A DNA stretch of 50,710 nt, from NCBI GenBank assembly GCA_002751075.1, contig NAOQ01000086.1, positions 93,928 through 144,637 of the forward strand. Reading direction: 5' to 3'. Numbering within the stretch: the first letter of the stretch is position 1; every line of letters begins with the position of its first letter. Positions 1 to 13,230 of the stretch are shown here, piece after piece. This stretch comes from Ichthyophonus hoferi. Its lineage: Eukaryota; Opisthokonta; Ichthyosporea; Ichthyophonida; Ichthyophonidae. The notes below the pieces were generated by a model. The model did not search any database. It worked only from the letters and a program-made list of their open reading frames with translations, and was not told where the DNA came from. The position numbers and the translations under genes were made by a program.

Positions 1-310
1 AGTATAGTATAATATAGTATAGTATAGTATAGTGTAGTATAGTATAGTGTAATATAGTATAGTATAGTATAATATATAGTATAGTTTAGTATATAGTATA
101 GTATAGTATAGTATAGTATAATATATTATAGTATAGTATAGTAAAGTATAGTATAGTATAGTATATAGTATAGTATAGTATATAGTATAGTTGAGTATAT
201 AGTATAGTATAGTATAGTATAGTATAATATATAGTATAGTGTAGTATATAGTATAGTATAGTAGAGTTTAGTATATAGTATAGTGTAGTATATAGTATAG
301 TGTAGTTTAA
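1..310. repeat. AGTAT/TATAG pentanucleotide array
   Basis: A degenerate pentanucleotide tandem array (TATAG on plus, CTATA on minus) fills the left edge and continues past it. It lies in the intron that follows the last visible SNAPC4-like exon. Long open frames here are artefacts of the repeat. The same pentamer recurs in introns of S6K, NOC2L and AACS. Confidence 0.95.
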
Positions 311-432
311 GAGTTTAGTAACATCCATAGGACCATTAAGAGGCGCACAAAAAATAAGCCAATACGTCATTAGCTTCAATTACTGTCATAGCCAATGGGC
401 TTTTAAAAGGATCCTCATGGAGCCAATCATAC

Positions 433-3400
433 CTTAAAGCGCCATAGCTTCACCCAATCAATGTTGTGTAGGTTGTCAGCGTATGAATCAAGAGGCTGGG
501 ATCGTAGGGTATGAAGCTCCTTCTGTAGGGCCTAGAGGGAGAAAGACAAAGAATGATTGGTGGAAGGCCAGATATTAGTGGCCACATCTTCTAATCATTA
601 CTGGGTAACCTAACTGACCCCTACCCAGGCTTTTGTTGCACCTTATAACCAGTGCCCTTATTGTACCCTATAGCCAGTGCCCACCTTCCACCCCCTCTCC
701 CGCCCACCTCTATTTGGGGTCGTAGTGAGGTGTTATTGGTCACTAGTCGATCGTTGACAAGTTTCTCCAGTTCTGCCAAGACATCTTATCAGTTAATTAT
801 AGACCTCATCCAGTCGGTTTGCTTCAATAAACAAATTAATATCTTAACGAATATACGTTGCTGGAGCACTAAAGAGAAATAGGGCTAGAATCATAATGCA
901 CACGGGTAGGGAGAGAGAAAGACATCCCTAAGATATACGTAGGTGTACCAAATATACTTAGATATATCATATATACCTGAGATATACTACATATACCTGA
1001 GATATACCACATATACCCGAGATATACCACATATACCTGAGATATACCACATATACCTGAGATACACCACATAAACCTGAGATATACTACATATACCTGA
1101 GATATACCACATATACCTGAGATATACCCTGTAGATATGGGGACATACAAGGGGATTACAAGCAATGGTGACTATATCAATCTATATGCAGACAGGGATG
1201 CATTCTACATATTCCATAAGTTGGTAGTGATCCAGCCAATAGAATGGCCCCCCAAGCCACAGCCTAGTAACAGAGTGTCCCTATAAGGGCCAATAGCAAG
1301 TCAGGAGAGAGTGGCCTACCAATCATCACAGGTCGCATCATCATCTCCAGGTTCTGTTGGCAAACTCCCTCATGCAGAGCTCGTAGCTCACTGGATATCC
1401 CTGGAGGGTGAGACATTAATGACCAGTACAATTATCAGAATATACCTGTATACCAATCATGTGGACCCATCCCCCCTACAGACCAATGCCTACCATACTC
1501 ACTGTAATGAGATTAATTAACCCATACATATAGACAATCAAATAATAAACCAGGCTTTTGATTGGTGTAATCCAAAAGTTCAAATTCATAATAGCTGTGA
1601 AGAATTATTAGTAGACAGCCAATAGAAAGAGAGATAGAGATTGGAGATGGAGATAGAGATAGAGAAGGTGGCAAGAGTACATGATAGTTAACCAACCATA
1701 CATGGTCTGTGCTTGTAATTAGCAGGCCTACGATTCAGGTTGGCACGCCGTGTGAGTGCATCAGGATTAGGAAGAGGCACCTGGGTGATATTGGACCAAT
1801 AAGCACATGTCAAATAGTCAACTAGGATATATAAATAGTATTATCTCATCCATACAAATGTACTATGACCTCATATTAAAACACATATATATAGGTCTAT
1901 GTCGTAATCTATGTCCAGGAATTTTCTTTTTATATAGTAATAGTATAGAGCTATATCTAGTAATACTATTAACCTACATATAGTAATACCATAGACCCAT
2001 ATATAGTAATATCCCTCTATAGTGGCATATAGAGACACTACCTTTCCATCCTCATCCTGGAAGTAAGGACAACTAAAGCCATTTCTTCTCTTGCTAGCTA
2101 ATCGGTTCCTTCTCTGAGAGATGATCAGCTTGGCCAGTTTTCTCTAGGAGGGCTGAAGTTAGAATGGCTCCTATTGTTTTATCCATAGGTATATCATACA
2201 CATAAGCTAAGTGAATATAAACCAATGATTATTTCTTTTTAAATTATCCATAACCTCCCCCCCGCCCCCCCTCCTGACCAATCCCTGCAATTATATCTTT
2301 ATTCCAACTGGTTCACCACTATCCAATCAGGTTCCCTTTCTTGTGCATTATTTATACTAACATGGTCTAGTGATTGGACTCTAACTATCCTATATAACCT
2401 TGACCTATAAAAGAGATGCAATAAGTTTTAGATTGAAATTAACGACATATACTACGATCAATCTATAGGAGTCACACTTGATTGATCGATAAGAATAGTA
2501 TAGGGGATATAGGACAGAATAAATAAGAAATCACATATAGGTATATATCATAGACCAATCACGTGGGACACACCCTCAGGCGTTCATTGGCTTCCAGGGT
2601 GTGACTTATAGTCAATAGCTTCTCATGTAGTATCTCTTGAAGTTCTCGATTGCGAAATAGTGTCTCACTGACGTCACGACTAAGTTCTAATTGGACCATA
2701 CAGGCGGCAAAGACAGTCATTGGATAGGAGTGTATGGAAGGAAAGGATGTTAGTGGGTTATACAGGGAGTGGTACATAAGTAGATGTGCGTCCAGTAAGA
2801 TTACAGGGGAGGGGAGAGGGAGGAAAGAGTGAAGAGTGAGGGTATGATGTAACAAGGTAGATAAACATCTGTCTACCCATATATATATATATATATATAC
2901 CTATTATAGAACCAATAAAATTGCACAATAAACCCCTAATACCTTTATTACCAACCGGCGATTGGTTGAGAAAGTTTATCCATTGGCCCCCAAAATCATA
3001 AACAGGAAGGGGCGGGAGGGAGGCCTGCACATAAGGAAAGACCATATTAGGATATACGGCACATGACAATAATGATATATAGCCTATAATAGCCCGGTAA
3101 TAGTGGCGGTCAGACCGACATTCGTCAATGGATAAAGAACTACTGCCTAATGCTACATCCTGCTCTCTCTTGCCTCCCATTGCCCTACCTATAGGGGAGT
3201 ATAGGGGAGGTGGGTCACATTGTGGGCCCAGGGAGGGAGCCCCCCCCCCCGTCTAATAGAATGTACACCTAGCTACACCTGTCTATATAGAACTAGAGCT
3301 TGCATACATATAGTTATATCAGGCATATAGGCTAATCACTAAGTACAGCCCAAGGGAGGTACCTTGATGGGCGGAGGTTTAGGAGGAAGAGGGACATTAT

Positions 3401-3696
3401 TTCTGTTGTGTATAGGGTCTGTCGGAGTCACACTAGGAACATGGGATGTATTGGAAGGTACGTCTGACTCCCCATCTGAGCCTTCATCTGCAGGGTCATC
3501 CTATAATACAGTGCAAGTTACACAGGTAAGAGAGTGGCTCTCAAAGGGACTTGTAATAACATGCTATATTATCCAGTCTGTAAAGGGTTACAATAAAGTA
3601 AAGGCCTACCTGATTCTGACCACTTGTAAGGGCCTTCAGCAGGGCAATATCTGCCTCCACGTCTAACACCTCATTCTCACTACCCTCACTCCACAT
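433..3696 (-). CDS. SNAPC4: SNAPC4-like snRNA-activating complex subunit, N-terminal half (partial)
   Basis: Probable large subunit (SNAP190) of the complex that binds the proximal sequence element of snRNA genes for RNA polymerases II and III. Exons read on the minus strand: 3696-3610 (start ATG), 3500-3363, about 3159-3080, about 2681-2574, 2143-2042, 1780-1732, 1400-1320, 784-744 and 531-433. Phases agree at most junctions; the ends of exon 3 and the start of exon 4 are uncertain, and one short exon may be missing between 1320 and 784. Blocks resembling the human protein, in order, are an acidic N-terminus, DECRSDRHYYRAI, NRELQEIL (human NREQQEEL), NGFSCPYFQDEDG (human MKPYFKDKVTG), VPLPNPDALTRR (human GPPANEDTREK), and an NIDWVKL block (human SHDWEKI) just before the Myb repeats. 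The Myb repeats themselves would lie beyond the left edge. The assignment rests on remembered family sequence, so an unrelated coiled-coil nuclear protein is possible but less likely. It diverges from NOC2L with 674 bp between start codons. Confidence 0.72.
951..1132. repeat. 20-bp minisatellite, about 9 copies
   Basis: Head-to-tail copies of a 20-bp unit (core GAGATATACCACATATACC) with a few substitutions per copy, in a SNAPC4-like intron. The open frame through it is repetitive and not a gene. Confidence 0.93.
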
Positions 3697-4370
3697 GTTA
3701 ACTAGTAATAAATACTACAAGATGATACCAAAAATAACAACATGCAGTCTTTAATATTCAGATGGTATCTATAGTCAGTGCTATCAAAATATTAAGGGAG
3801 AGATGTTGGGAGCATGCTTTCCTCTTACACCTGGTGTATCTTTATACAGGTAATGATGTTCTACGTCATTTACTGATCCTTTAACTGTGGCATAATACTT
3901 AGCGCTAATACACCATTAATACTTAGTAATTATTCATATTATATAATATTAACCACTATCATTACTTTGAAAGAACCTAATATTGTTTCTTGATATATGC
4001 TTTTATTATTACTATTATTATTTGTTATTATTATTGTTATTATTATTATTATTATTATTATTTATTTTTCTGACTTAAGGTTTCACACAACCTGGCTCTT
4101 ATAAAGAACCCACAATACTCTTCGGATACCTCTACACCAATGAAATGATTAAATGAGCAATGGCGTCAGTCAACATGCCTGGTAATTACATATAATTAAG
4201 TGTTAACCAATCAGTATATACATGTTTAAATATAATTTATGCAGTAGTACTGACTGCAAGGTACACGTGTGCATGGTGTAAGCTAATCTACAGTACGTGA
4301 ATGACCCTGGATTGGGACCGGTAGATAGATTATTATTATTAGTTATATTATAATAACATAGGCCTAGAGA
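3697..4370. promoter_or_regulatory. Divergent intergenic region, probable bidirectional promoter
   Basis: This 674-bp stretch separates the start codons of the SNAPC4-like gene (minus) and NOC2L (plus), so both 5' UTRs and promoters must fit here or share sequence. It contains a TTA/TTG-type trinucleotide run at about 4007-4065. I see no clear TATA box tied to either start. The regulatory role is inferred from the layout only. Confidence 0.5.
4007..4065. repeat. (TTA)n trinucleotide run
   Basis: Imperfect ATT/TTA trinucleotide microsatellite inside the divergent SNAPC4-like/NOC2L intergenic region. Confidence 0.9.
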
Positions 4371-7300
4371 ATGGGAAAGGCCAGGGCTAATAAGAGGAAA
4401 GAGCACAGGTTTACCGCTCTTTCTGGTAAAAAGGAGAAGGCACAAGGTATGTGGGTTGCACACTACCTAGTTATGTAACTATATTATACTGTAATATATA
4501 GTAGGGTGTATATAACGTGGTTCGGGCAAAGCAACATGTGGTAATTCGATAATGTAGTAAAGATCATATACTTATGATCGTAAACAAATACATATATCTA
4601 AGCATATACATATACATATACATATACATGTTTATAACTGCAATTTTAGTCATATTTACACACGTATTGTTTACCTTTTAGACGTCCTGAACCATTTTTA
4701 ACACCCTTCCATATACTTTATCTGATCCCACTTGAAAAATGCAGCCGAAGTTGAGGAAATAAAAGAGTCAAAGGACTTGACTACAGACGAATTCCTTGAA
4801 CATGGTTTGGAAAGTGATAGTAATGACTCTACCGTGGAGTAGGTTTTCCTTTGATTATTTTCTGAGTGGGGTTCTTGGTGGGTGGGATAGATAGTGATGG
4901 GATTGTCCTTTAAAGTTATATATAGAACGTAGGCCATCAACCCAGCCCTTTATGAACTTCAGATTACCTGATTGAACACTTGGCTAATAATTATTGTATA
5001 TGCACACATACGTAGGGCCTTTCGTACGTTAACATCTACATATATCTATGCTTAAAAGACATGCATACATCTAAGATAACTTTTGTTCATCCTTATACAC
5101 ACAAAAACCTGTTTATATAGTCAACTATTTTACACCAAAGCTATTAACATCTCTCTCTATACGAACTAACTCGCACAATTGTGTGACCAAGGATCTTTAT
5201 CAAATCCAAGATTAGTTTGGAGACATACACAATACCTCCTAAGAGTAAGAGATACTCAAACACATGCAAAGCTAGTAACTGCACGTACCTGATCGTGTTT
5301 AGGCCGTAGAAGCAACAGGAATGCTTACTTGTTATTACATTCTGTAGTATCTTAGGCCTAGTTACAATCATTCCATTTTGACATCTACCCACTGAGAATG
5401 GACCAAGAATAGAAAGTTTAATCAGGACATATATAGTTTAATTAGGAAATATATACACTCTCTATATTTATAACTTGAACTTTATCTGATGGAAATCTCT
5501 TTATCGAGATGGTTAGAATGTTTTGTTAGGTTAGTACTTGTAATTATCTGTATGACTATGTGAGCCGGTTGGTTCCTAAGAGTGTTTTTCTTCATAGGCC
5601 CCAGGAAGAGAACGACAGTGAGGAAGACACTGCTATGACTAAGACAGTAAGTGATAATATACCAATAGGCTCTGGACATTATACAGTGTGTGTATGACCT
5701 TGTATATTCTGAATATCTCTTGGTTGAACTAGGTCTACACCCGTACTATACTACCACATTTTTGATTCAAGGCACTGTAGACTATTCTCAGTGAATTGCA
5801 TGCCATACATGACAATAATACATGTTCTTCAGCGCACCGCCAACCAGATTTCATGCTCTGCCATCCAATGTGCAGGCTGATCTCCCATTCATATCACTCA
5901 CCCTACCAATGAAAATCATGTAGGGATCTAAGAAATCTGCTGCTGCGTCACACCATGACGCTCTAATGAAACTCAAAGAGACCGATCCTGCCTTCTTTGA
6001 TATTCTGAGCAAGGAGGAACCAGGTCTGCTGCAGTTTGGGGCCGACGAGGAGGAAGAGGAAGAAGAAGAAGAGGAGGATGGAGAGGGAGAGGGAGAGGGA
6101 GAGGGAGAAGGAGAGGTTGAAGAGGGGAGTGATGAGGAAATGGCAGAGGATATTGAGGTAGGTACATGGTACATCGATCTCACGTCTTAAATTCCTCTGG
6201 AAGGAGGAGTGTAATTGACTTAATACGAATAATGTATATCTAGTTGTATTGCTTCACTTATGATTGACGACTATTGTTTGTTGGTGTATATTGATTCATT
6301 TAACTGCCAATAGGTTGTTTGGTTCATTCTTATATTCGATTCTATTTTTTTAATAACCCATATGTATAGTATGTACAGTCTGAACGCAACCCATTCGCCT
6401 TGATACTGCATTAAAGGAATATGATAAGACTGTAACACCAGATGGTTGTAGTTTACCCTACCGAGATATTATGTACCTTTATAGTTGATATTTCACTGAG
6501 CATATATATGGCACAGGATGAGGAGGAACAGGAAGAGAAAGAAAGAGCTGTAATTGGAAGTCTGGTTACCAAGGAGATGTTGGCCAAGTGGGATAAGGAT
6601 GCATTTGAGGTGAGTATTTTAAAAGACAGGGCTAGCATGGCAACTACTATAATTACTATGAACTGTAATACCTGGAGGAGTATGTGTTATAGGTATAGGT
6701 ATATGTATGTGTCAGGCGAGCCAAAATTGTTAATTATTTTAATCTATGTTACGATCTTCCTTAGATACTAATACACCTCTGTTCTACCCTCTCTCTCTAC
6801 CCTGTTATGTTTTTAGAAACATTCCCTCAATGCACTCAGACAAGTTCTTAATGCCTTTAAATGTGCCTGCCATCTGGCCGATGAGGATGACGTAAAGAAT
6901 CCCAAGACGCACTATGAGTACAGGCTAGAAGGGTCTACCTGTATGTGTATTCCCATTCTATTTCTCTTTATTTCTCTTTCTCCTGTGTCATTATGTAGTT
7001 GTAATTTGCATAGTCTACAGGTTTGCTTTTTTTTTTGATAATCTATATTTGGATTCTATTCTTATTGGTTCTTCTTTAGGTTATTCGAACCATTTTTTTT
7101 TTATGGAATGACTTGTCTTTTCTTTTGTCTATACTATACTGTACTATATACTGTGCTATACTATACTATCATTGCCATGCTCTTTCTTCTTCATGCCGTT
7201 TCCATTTTTTTCTCTTTGTTCTACCTATACTTCTGGACGTAAACATTTCTATTTCAGCTGAAATTTACCTAGTAGTCTTGTTAGAGTATATAACATAATA

Positions 7301-10300
7301 TGGCTGTTGTACTACACCTCTACATGTTCCGCCCTACTTATATTTACACCTTTTCGCTCATAGTATTCAACAAATTGGTTGTGATGGCCTTACGTAAGAT
7401 CCCTGCTGCCTTAAACCATCATCTCCCTGTCGCCCAACCAGCCGAGGGAAAACCGTAAGTTTTGATTGGTTATATTTCTACCTTATTTTGAATAGTATGG
7501 GACATGAAATGTGGAAGGGTTCGTGGTTATCCAATCATACCCTGGTTATGATTTAATATCCAAGTACACTAGTTTTAATGATTAATACCCATGCTGCTAT
7601 TGGATGTTAATTGATATGTAATATAGGACGCATACATAGTACGGGTAAGTCCTGGACAACAATGTCTATTAGGATGGTCTAATGATAAGGTTATACAGTA
7701 TTTACTGTTAAAACTAAGTTATTATGTGGTGCGAGCCTGTCTGTATACATCAAGCATTGATCAATAAGTTAGCAATATCAACGGTACATATTCTGTTTTA
7801 CCTGTTTGTACAATAGGTCTTCCAAGCATGCTTTATACCTTTCAGGCCAGCCAACCAACATACCCCTTTGTTTTTTAATAGCATTGCAATTCTACTGACA
7901 CCACACTGGGTATTTGCAGTGCACCTCTCCCATCTAAAAGCAAACATTGGCGCTATATGAGAAAGATGGTCAAGAGCTTCATTGCCAATCTACTGCACTT
8001 TGTGCGACAGGTAAGTTATTATGGTCACGAGGTAGTCATTATTGTGGGCTATATATGATCACCATCTCATTTAGGGCATATAGCGGGTATTGGCCTGATA
8101 TCTTTAGATACATGATGAGATATTTATTTTTAGAAAACAATTATCATTGGTACGATGATTAGTTCTCCTCCCCCTATCTTACTCTCTCCTATCCTGGCCA
8201 ATCTTCAGTTGACTGAGCCATCAATGTTAGCCTTCACCCTCCAATGCCTTGAGGCCATGGCGCCATTCTTTGCCTGTTATCCTAAAATAGCCCGTCTATT
8301 GATCAAGGTATGTTTGCGCGCCTAACTCCCTATCCTGTGTGCATGCATGTACATAATTGGTGGAGTGTCATGTCCGCGTGCATTATTGCCATATCTGGTA
8401 GCCCAAATGTAACTGGATGAATTATATATATATATATATAATTTGTAGCCAATCACTTTATTGGAGTAGTGCATTTAAATGTGCATCTTATCATATGTAT
8501 TATATGCTGATGAGGTTATAATCTTTGGCAGTAATATATATATATATATATAAAGCTCTCTAATCATCCAAGGGTATAACAAACTATTAAATTATGGATA
8601 TGCAATACACCTATATTGAAATAATTGCTATTTTTAATATATATCGGTTGTTTATAATGATATAACTGCATGATGACTGGGTCAGCTACTCATAACAAAC
8701 GAGTCCTATTGGTAAATATTAACATAATTTGACTATTGACCCCCAATGAAATGGATTCGGTTAGACTATTGAGAGTGATAAACATAAATTTATTTAGACT
8801 GTAGGTGTAATATCACTCAACCAGGGCTATAGATATACCTTCTGGCCACTATCCCCACCCGATCACTGCCCTACTATAAAGACCCTGACTTTATCCTAAC
8901 TGTGAGCGGTGAGAGGACAGACATGCTTGGGACTGTGGGGCAATGGAGATGAGAAGGTCATGGTCAGGGCCTTCCTGGTAGTGAGAAAGGTGGCGCTGTC
9001 CTGCCAGGCTACCTTCTTAGAATTCTGTCTTAAGGTATATATATACATACTACATACACTACACTCCCTGGTATTGGATGGCCACCTACTTACCTATACC
9101 CGCCTGGTGATCTCGACTGTGCTTTAGATTTATAGTACTACTTTCCTTTACTGTTGTATTTTATTGATGTATTCCATTATATATATAGGCACTCGTCTAG
9201 TCACTTAGCCTTATTTAATACTGTATTATGAGTGAATGGGAATATTATGAAAAGATTTTTATTCTAGTACATCAATCAAAATCAGACATAAACTTTTATC
9301 AGATCTAGGATGCATGGTATTTATGTTTAGTTAAGGGCCAGGACATGTTCATTGGTCAATTGAGATTGATCTTCCAATGGGCTTCCATATGGTTGGACTG
9401 ATGTCATAGACGTTATGTGATATACATGGGCTCTACCATTAACCAATACACATCTCCTTCACCCCTTCTTTTACAGCAACTATATATGACGTATGTTAGG
9501 AACTGCAAATTCGCATCGGCCCAAAATTATCCTAAATTGGTGTTTATGGTACGTAACTATTGGTTAAACCTATATGATGTGTGCAATATGATTGGATTTA
9601 TCATTGTACTCTATGGTATTGGCATATTATTCTATGTATGTTATGTGCTATAAGGTAAATGATCTATGTTTTATGCACTATACTAATATAATATTTCAAT
9701 CAACAGGAGAACTGTGTAGTGGAGATGTGTGGAGTGGACCCAGCCATAACCTACCAACATGCCTTCGTGTACATTCGTCAGTTGGCCATTCACCTGCGAA
9801 CTGCTATTACCACTAAAAAGAAGGTTACTCCCCCCCCCTTCTCCTCCTTCTCTCCCTCCTAGTCTCTTATTAGTCTCTCTTCTTTTCTAGTTTTTTATTA
9901 TTAATAATTTAAAATGAGGAATATGTGCACGTTGCTTTTATTGTATTTTGTTCTTGAAAAATGGTGACTATTTAAATATCTCTTATGACGGGATGGTTCG
10001 CTAGTGGACATTGTGTTTTAAAAGTTAATATCGACAGCATAAAACTAACTAAGCCTATGTATTGGACTACAGGAGGCCTTTATGAATGTTTATAATTGGC
10101 AGTATACCAAATCAGCCCAGCTGTGGTGTAGGGTAGTGTCTGAGCATCCAAGTGTTATATTGAGACCCCTCATATACCCTTTGGCCCAACTGCTTCTTGG
10201 TGTGATCGGGTATGTATTGATGTCATTTTAAAGGGATTGCAGACATATACCTATATGTTTTTGTATTTTTACTTATAAGTGTCACCGTCCGCTTTCATTG

Positions 10301-13230
10301 GTTATTTAAAAGTGTATAATATATATTGGCAGGGTAGTGTACAGTGTACCTAATATGCTCGTCCCCCTCTTCTCTACCTTTACCCTCACCCCTACCCTCT
10401 CCAGACTGATTGCCACAGCCCAGTACTTCCCACTTAGATTCCATATGATCCGCTCCCTCAACCACATGTCCAGGCTGACTGGCACCTTCGTGCCTGTGAC
10501 GCCCTTGCTACTGGAGGTATTATACACCTCTGTAACCTTTCCTTATAATATTCTTCAATAAGGCCTGCATAAGAGAGAACCTAGTAGATGACATTAGATA
10601 GCCTTTTGCCCTGATGCTAATATTTACTCTAGCACAAATCCTAGTCCCTTCTCATGTGGTTTATCTGACAACCTATATATTCATACGTACATCGTTACCT
10701 AGGTTTTCCAATCAACACATATTACCAGTAAGCCCAAGCTGTCGACTGGCAAACCACCCATGTTTCAGTACATTATCAGAATATCCAAGGGTCAGCTGGG
10801 CACCAAGACCTTCCAGGTAATTTGCCAAGTCTCTATACTCTTTCCCTAGATACCTTGTTTCCTATTGCTCTTTCTCTTTTAGATGGCGTGATTATCATTA
10901 ATTAGATTAAAACCATTGGCCCAGAATATACATATTAGTTTTAAATTGCCTTTCATTGAGTGAAATACATGGGAGAAGGAAGATCTTCATAGTACGACAA
11001 CACCCTGATGGGTATTGATTGTCCTTATAAGGAAGTTAAAGTACTGTATACGTACGTGTGTAGGCATCTACACATAAATATAGTTATATTGATTTATAAA
11101 CAGCGCAATAATCGATATTTTATTTGTGTATATACCCCAAGAGCCCATCACCCATGAATGGCCAGTGTTACAGTGAGACAGGCGGAGGTATTCTAACTAT
11201 ATACTGCTCTCTCTTGCTCCCTATAGGAAGGGGCAGTGGATGTGGCCCTAGAGCTACTGTTGGAAAACATGGCCGTGCATAGCTGTGCTATTTCTTTTGC
11301 TGAATTCGCTTATCCTGTTATTGTACAGGTGAGTGCCGTGTGAATATGTGATGGGAAGGTCTCTAGGGGAAATAAGAGACAGGAGGCAGGAATAGCATAG
11401 GGATTGTACCTATACCAAATAGTAGAGATAGAAAATAAACGTAGGTGGGAGGGTTTAATATTGGTATAGAAACATAGTGTGGTGATACGAGTAGGGTGGA
11501 ACGTGTATAGGTGCGTGTATACTTGCTCACCAATGGCATATGTATGCCCATATATATAGCCTAACACTGTACATATGTGGTATTGACCCCTACCTTTTCC
11601 TGATATTCAGCTTTCTAAAATTCAAAAGAAGTCCAAGAACTTCAAGCTAAAGAACGGCCTGCTAGAGATAATTAAAAAGGTAACCTTATATTTCGCATCC
11701 TACCTCTATACTATATTCTTTCTACTACCTCTATACTATATTCTTTCTACTACCTCTATACTATATTCTCTATTCCCTCCCCCTTATCCTATTGTTTCAT
11801 AATACGTATTTTGTTCTACTCAGTTGAAGGAGAATGTAGCCTATGTGGCCAAAGCAAGGACTAGCGTATCATTTGGACCCAAGGACTACCAAGAAGTAGT
11901 AAGTATATATGAAGTATATATATGCTAGCCTTTTCTTTTTGTTGACGTATTTATATGCACTTATAGCCTGTACATTGTTCCTAAGGGTTACTGTATACGT
12001 TATAATATTATAATATGCTCCTATTGTCGCTATTGTTTTAATTCTCATGATATGCAAATTGGTATGATATATTTTAATCGGTATTTCTTTAACATATTGT
12101 GAGCTTTAATATTTCTTATTTAGGTTATGTGAAAGAGGGTATTATTGGTCCTTATTTTCTAACATAAAAATTTATTCGCTCACAGGCCCAATGGGAGCAA
12201 GACCTAAGGGACAAGAACGCGGCACCCCTTCAGAAATATCACATGTCATGGCAGCAGACAGCTGATGCCAGAAGAGACGCTATGCAGGTACAAACCGTAC
12301 CCAAAATATGCATGTCAATACCCTGCCTATAATTATGTTTCCTTCTGTTTATAGCTAATTTTCTGCATACCATCATTGTATAGATAGAGTTTTTTTTAAA
12401 GCACTTTATATTACTGTATACTTCTTTCTATAACACATTCCCTCTCTACAGGCCACCATTGATAAGGACATGAAGTCTAAAAAGGGCAGGAAGCCCGCCC
12501 AGGAGAGCGAGGATGAAGGAGATAGTATGTCAGAGGACGAGGGTAGTGAGGGAGAGGGAGAGGGAGAGGGAGAGGGAGAGGAAATGGATAGTGATGAGGA
12601 GGAAGACCAGACTGTCAAGAAGGTGGCCAAGAAGGAAAAGAAGGAGAAAAAGTATGTGTAACGTTTATTTTTTTATTTACTGTATACTATATATTAGTGT
12701 ATGTACACTACTTGAATTACGTATAGCATAGCATAACTCTATAATACGTCTTTCTTTTTTTTGCTGCTACCTTTTATCTCATGTTGCCCTGAGCAAGGTT
12801 TTGTTTTTAAAACCATTTTTCTTATGTGGAATTACCCTTCTTTTTTTTTTACATGATATATATATTAGAAGATACTTAATCATCCTATATTCATTACTTT
12901 TAAATTCTCCTTCCTACTAACTTTCTACTTGTAGCCAGTATTACCTTGCATAGTCACGCTATAAAGAGACTGATTTCTTACCAAATACATGCAAAGTCTA
13001 TCCAAGAGCCTCTCTTACTGAGACAAATTTAGTTACAGCCACCATGGAATGTAGTAAAACCATCTATATACTAATATAATATGTACTTCAGGAGTGTCAA
13101 ATCCGAACCTAAGGCAAAGGAGACTTCCTCCAAGAAGAAATCATTGGAGGACTTTATGCATGGAGATGGTGAGGACGATCTTGTGCAAGAATTCCGTATG
13201 TCAGATATGGAAGATGACGATGAGGAGTGA
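4371..13230 (+). CDS. NOC2L: Nucleolar complex protein 2 homolog (Noc2)
   Basis: Noc2 family protein, which in yeast acts with Noc1/Noc3 to mature and export pre-60S ribosomes; the animal form also binds chromatin. Exons: 4371-4446, 4745-4833, 5605-5646, 5933-6157, 6517-6609, 6817-6940, 7364-7454, 7920-8010, 8209-8307, 8921-9034, 9477-9548, 9707-9823, 10073-10209, 10405-10516, 10703-10816, 11227-11328, 11611-11679, 11824-11898, 12186-12287, 12452-12651, 13092-13230. All phases match and give 760 residues (human 749). Conserved blocks include [10 protein letters not shown] near residue 85, [12 protein letters not shown] (349-360), [18 protein letters not shown] (about 384-401), [16 protein letters not shown] (about 416-431), [10 protein letters not shown] and [12 protein letters not shown]. 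Two acidic Glu-Gly tracts lie in exons 4 and 20; the N-terminus is basic, as expected for a nucleolar protein. Exon 14 could start earlier, at about 10334, in the same frame and phase, but 10405 fits the family better. The exon 2/3 border is the least certain. Confidence 0.96.
6045..6122 (+). repeat. Coding GAGGAA/GAGGGA repeat (Glu then Glu-Gly tract)
   Basis: Purine-only repeat inside NOC2L exon 4, encoding a run of glutamates followed by Glu-Gly dipeptides. A second, shorter GAGGGA array of the same kind lies in exon 20 at about 12549-12581. Both sit in the acidic linkers of the protein, so length changes would be tolerated in frame. The minus-strand Ser/Pro-rich frames across them are shadows. 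Confidence 0.9.
7120..7172. repeat. Short CTATA-type array in NOC2L intron
   Basis: Degenerate TACTATACTGTACTATA-like stretch within NOC2L intron 6, composed of the same pentamer as the arrays at 1-310 and 17940-18755. Confidence 0.7.
11701..11775. repeat. 25-bp tandem repeat, 3 copies
   Basis: Three nearly identical 25-bp units begin at 11701, 11726 and 11751, in NOC2L intron 17, which is short (11680-11823). About half the intron is therefore repeat. Confidence 0.92.

Noticed and set aside
86-379. Minus-strand open frame over the left-edge array
   Set aside because: Nearly all of it is the TATAG repeat read as Tyr/Ile/Leu codons.
869-1165. Minus-strand open frame with repeated Gly-Ile-Cys units
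   Set aside because: Translation of the 20-bp minisatellite; no independent coding sign.
5851-6183. Ser/Pro-rich minus-strand frames
   Set aside because: Shadows of the acidic Glu-Gly tract encoded on the plus strand by NOC2L exon 4.
10334-10404. Earlier acceptor for NOC2L exon 14
   Set aside because: It keeps the frame but adds about 24 residues absent from the family; the CCAG at 10401-10404 joins the conserved blocks directly. It stays possible as an alternative form.
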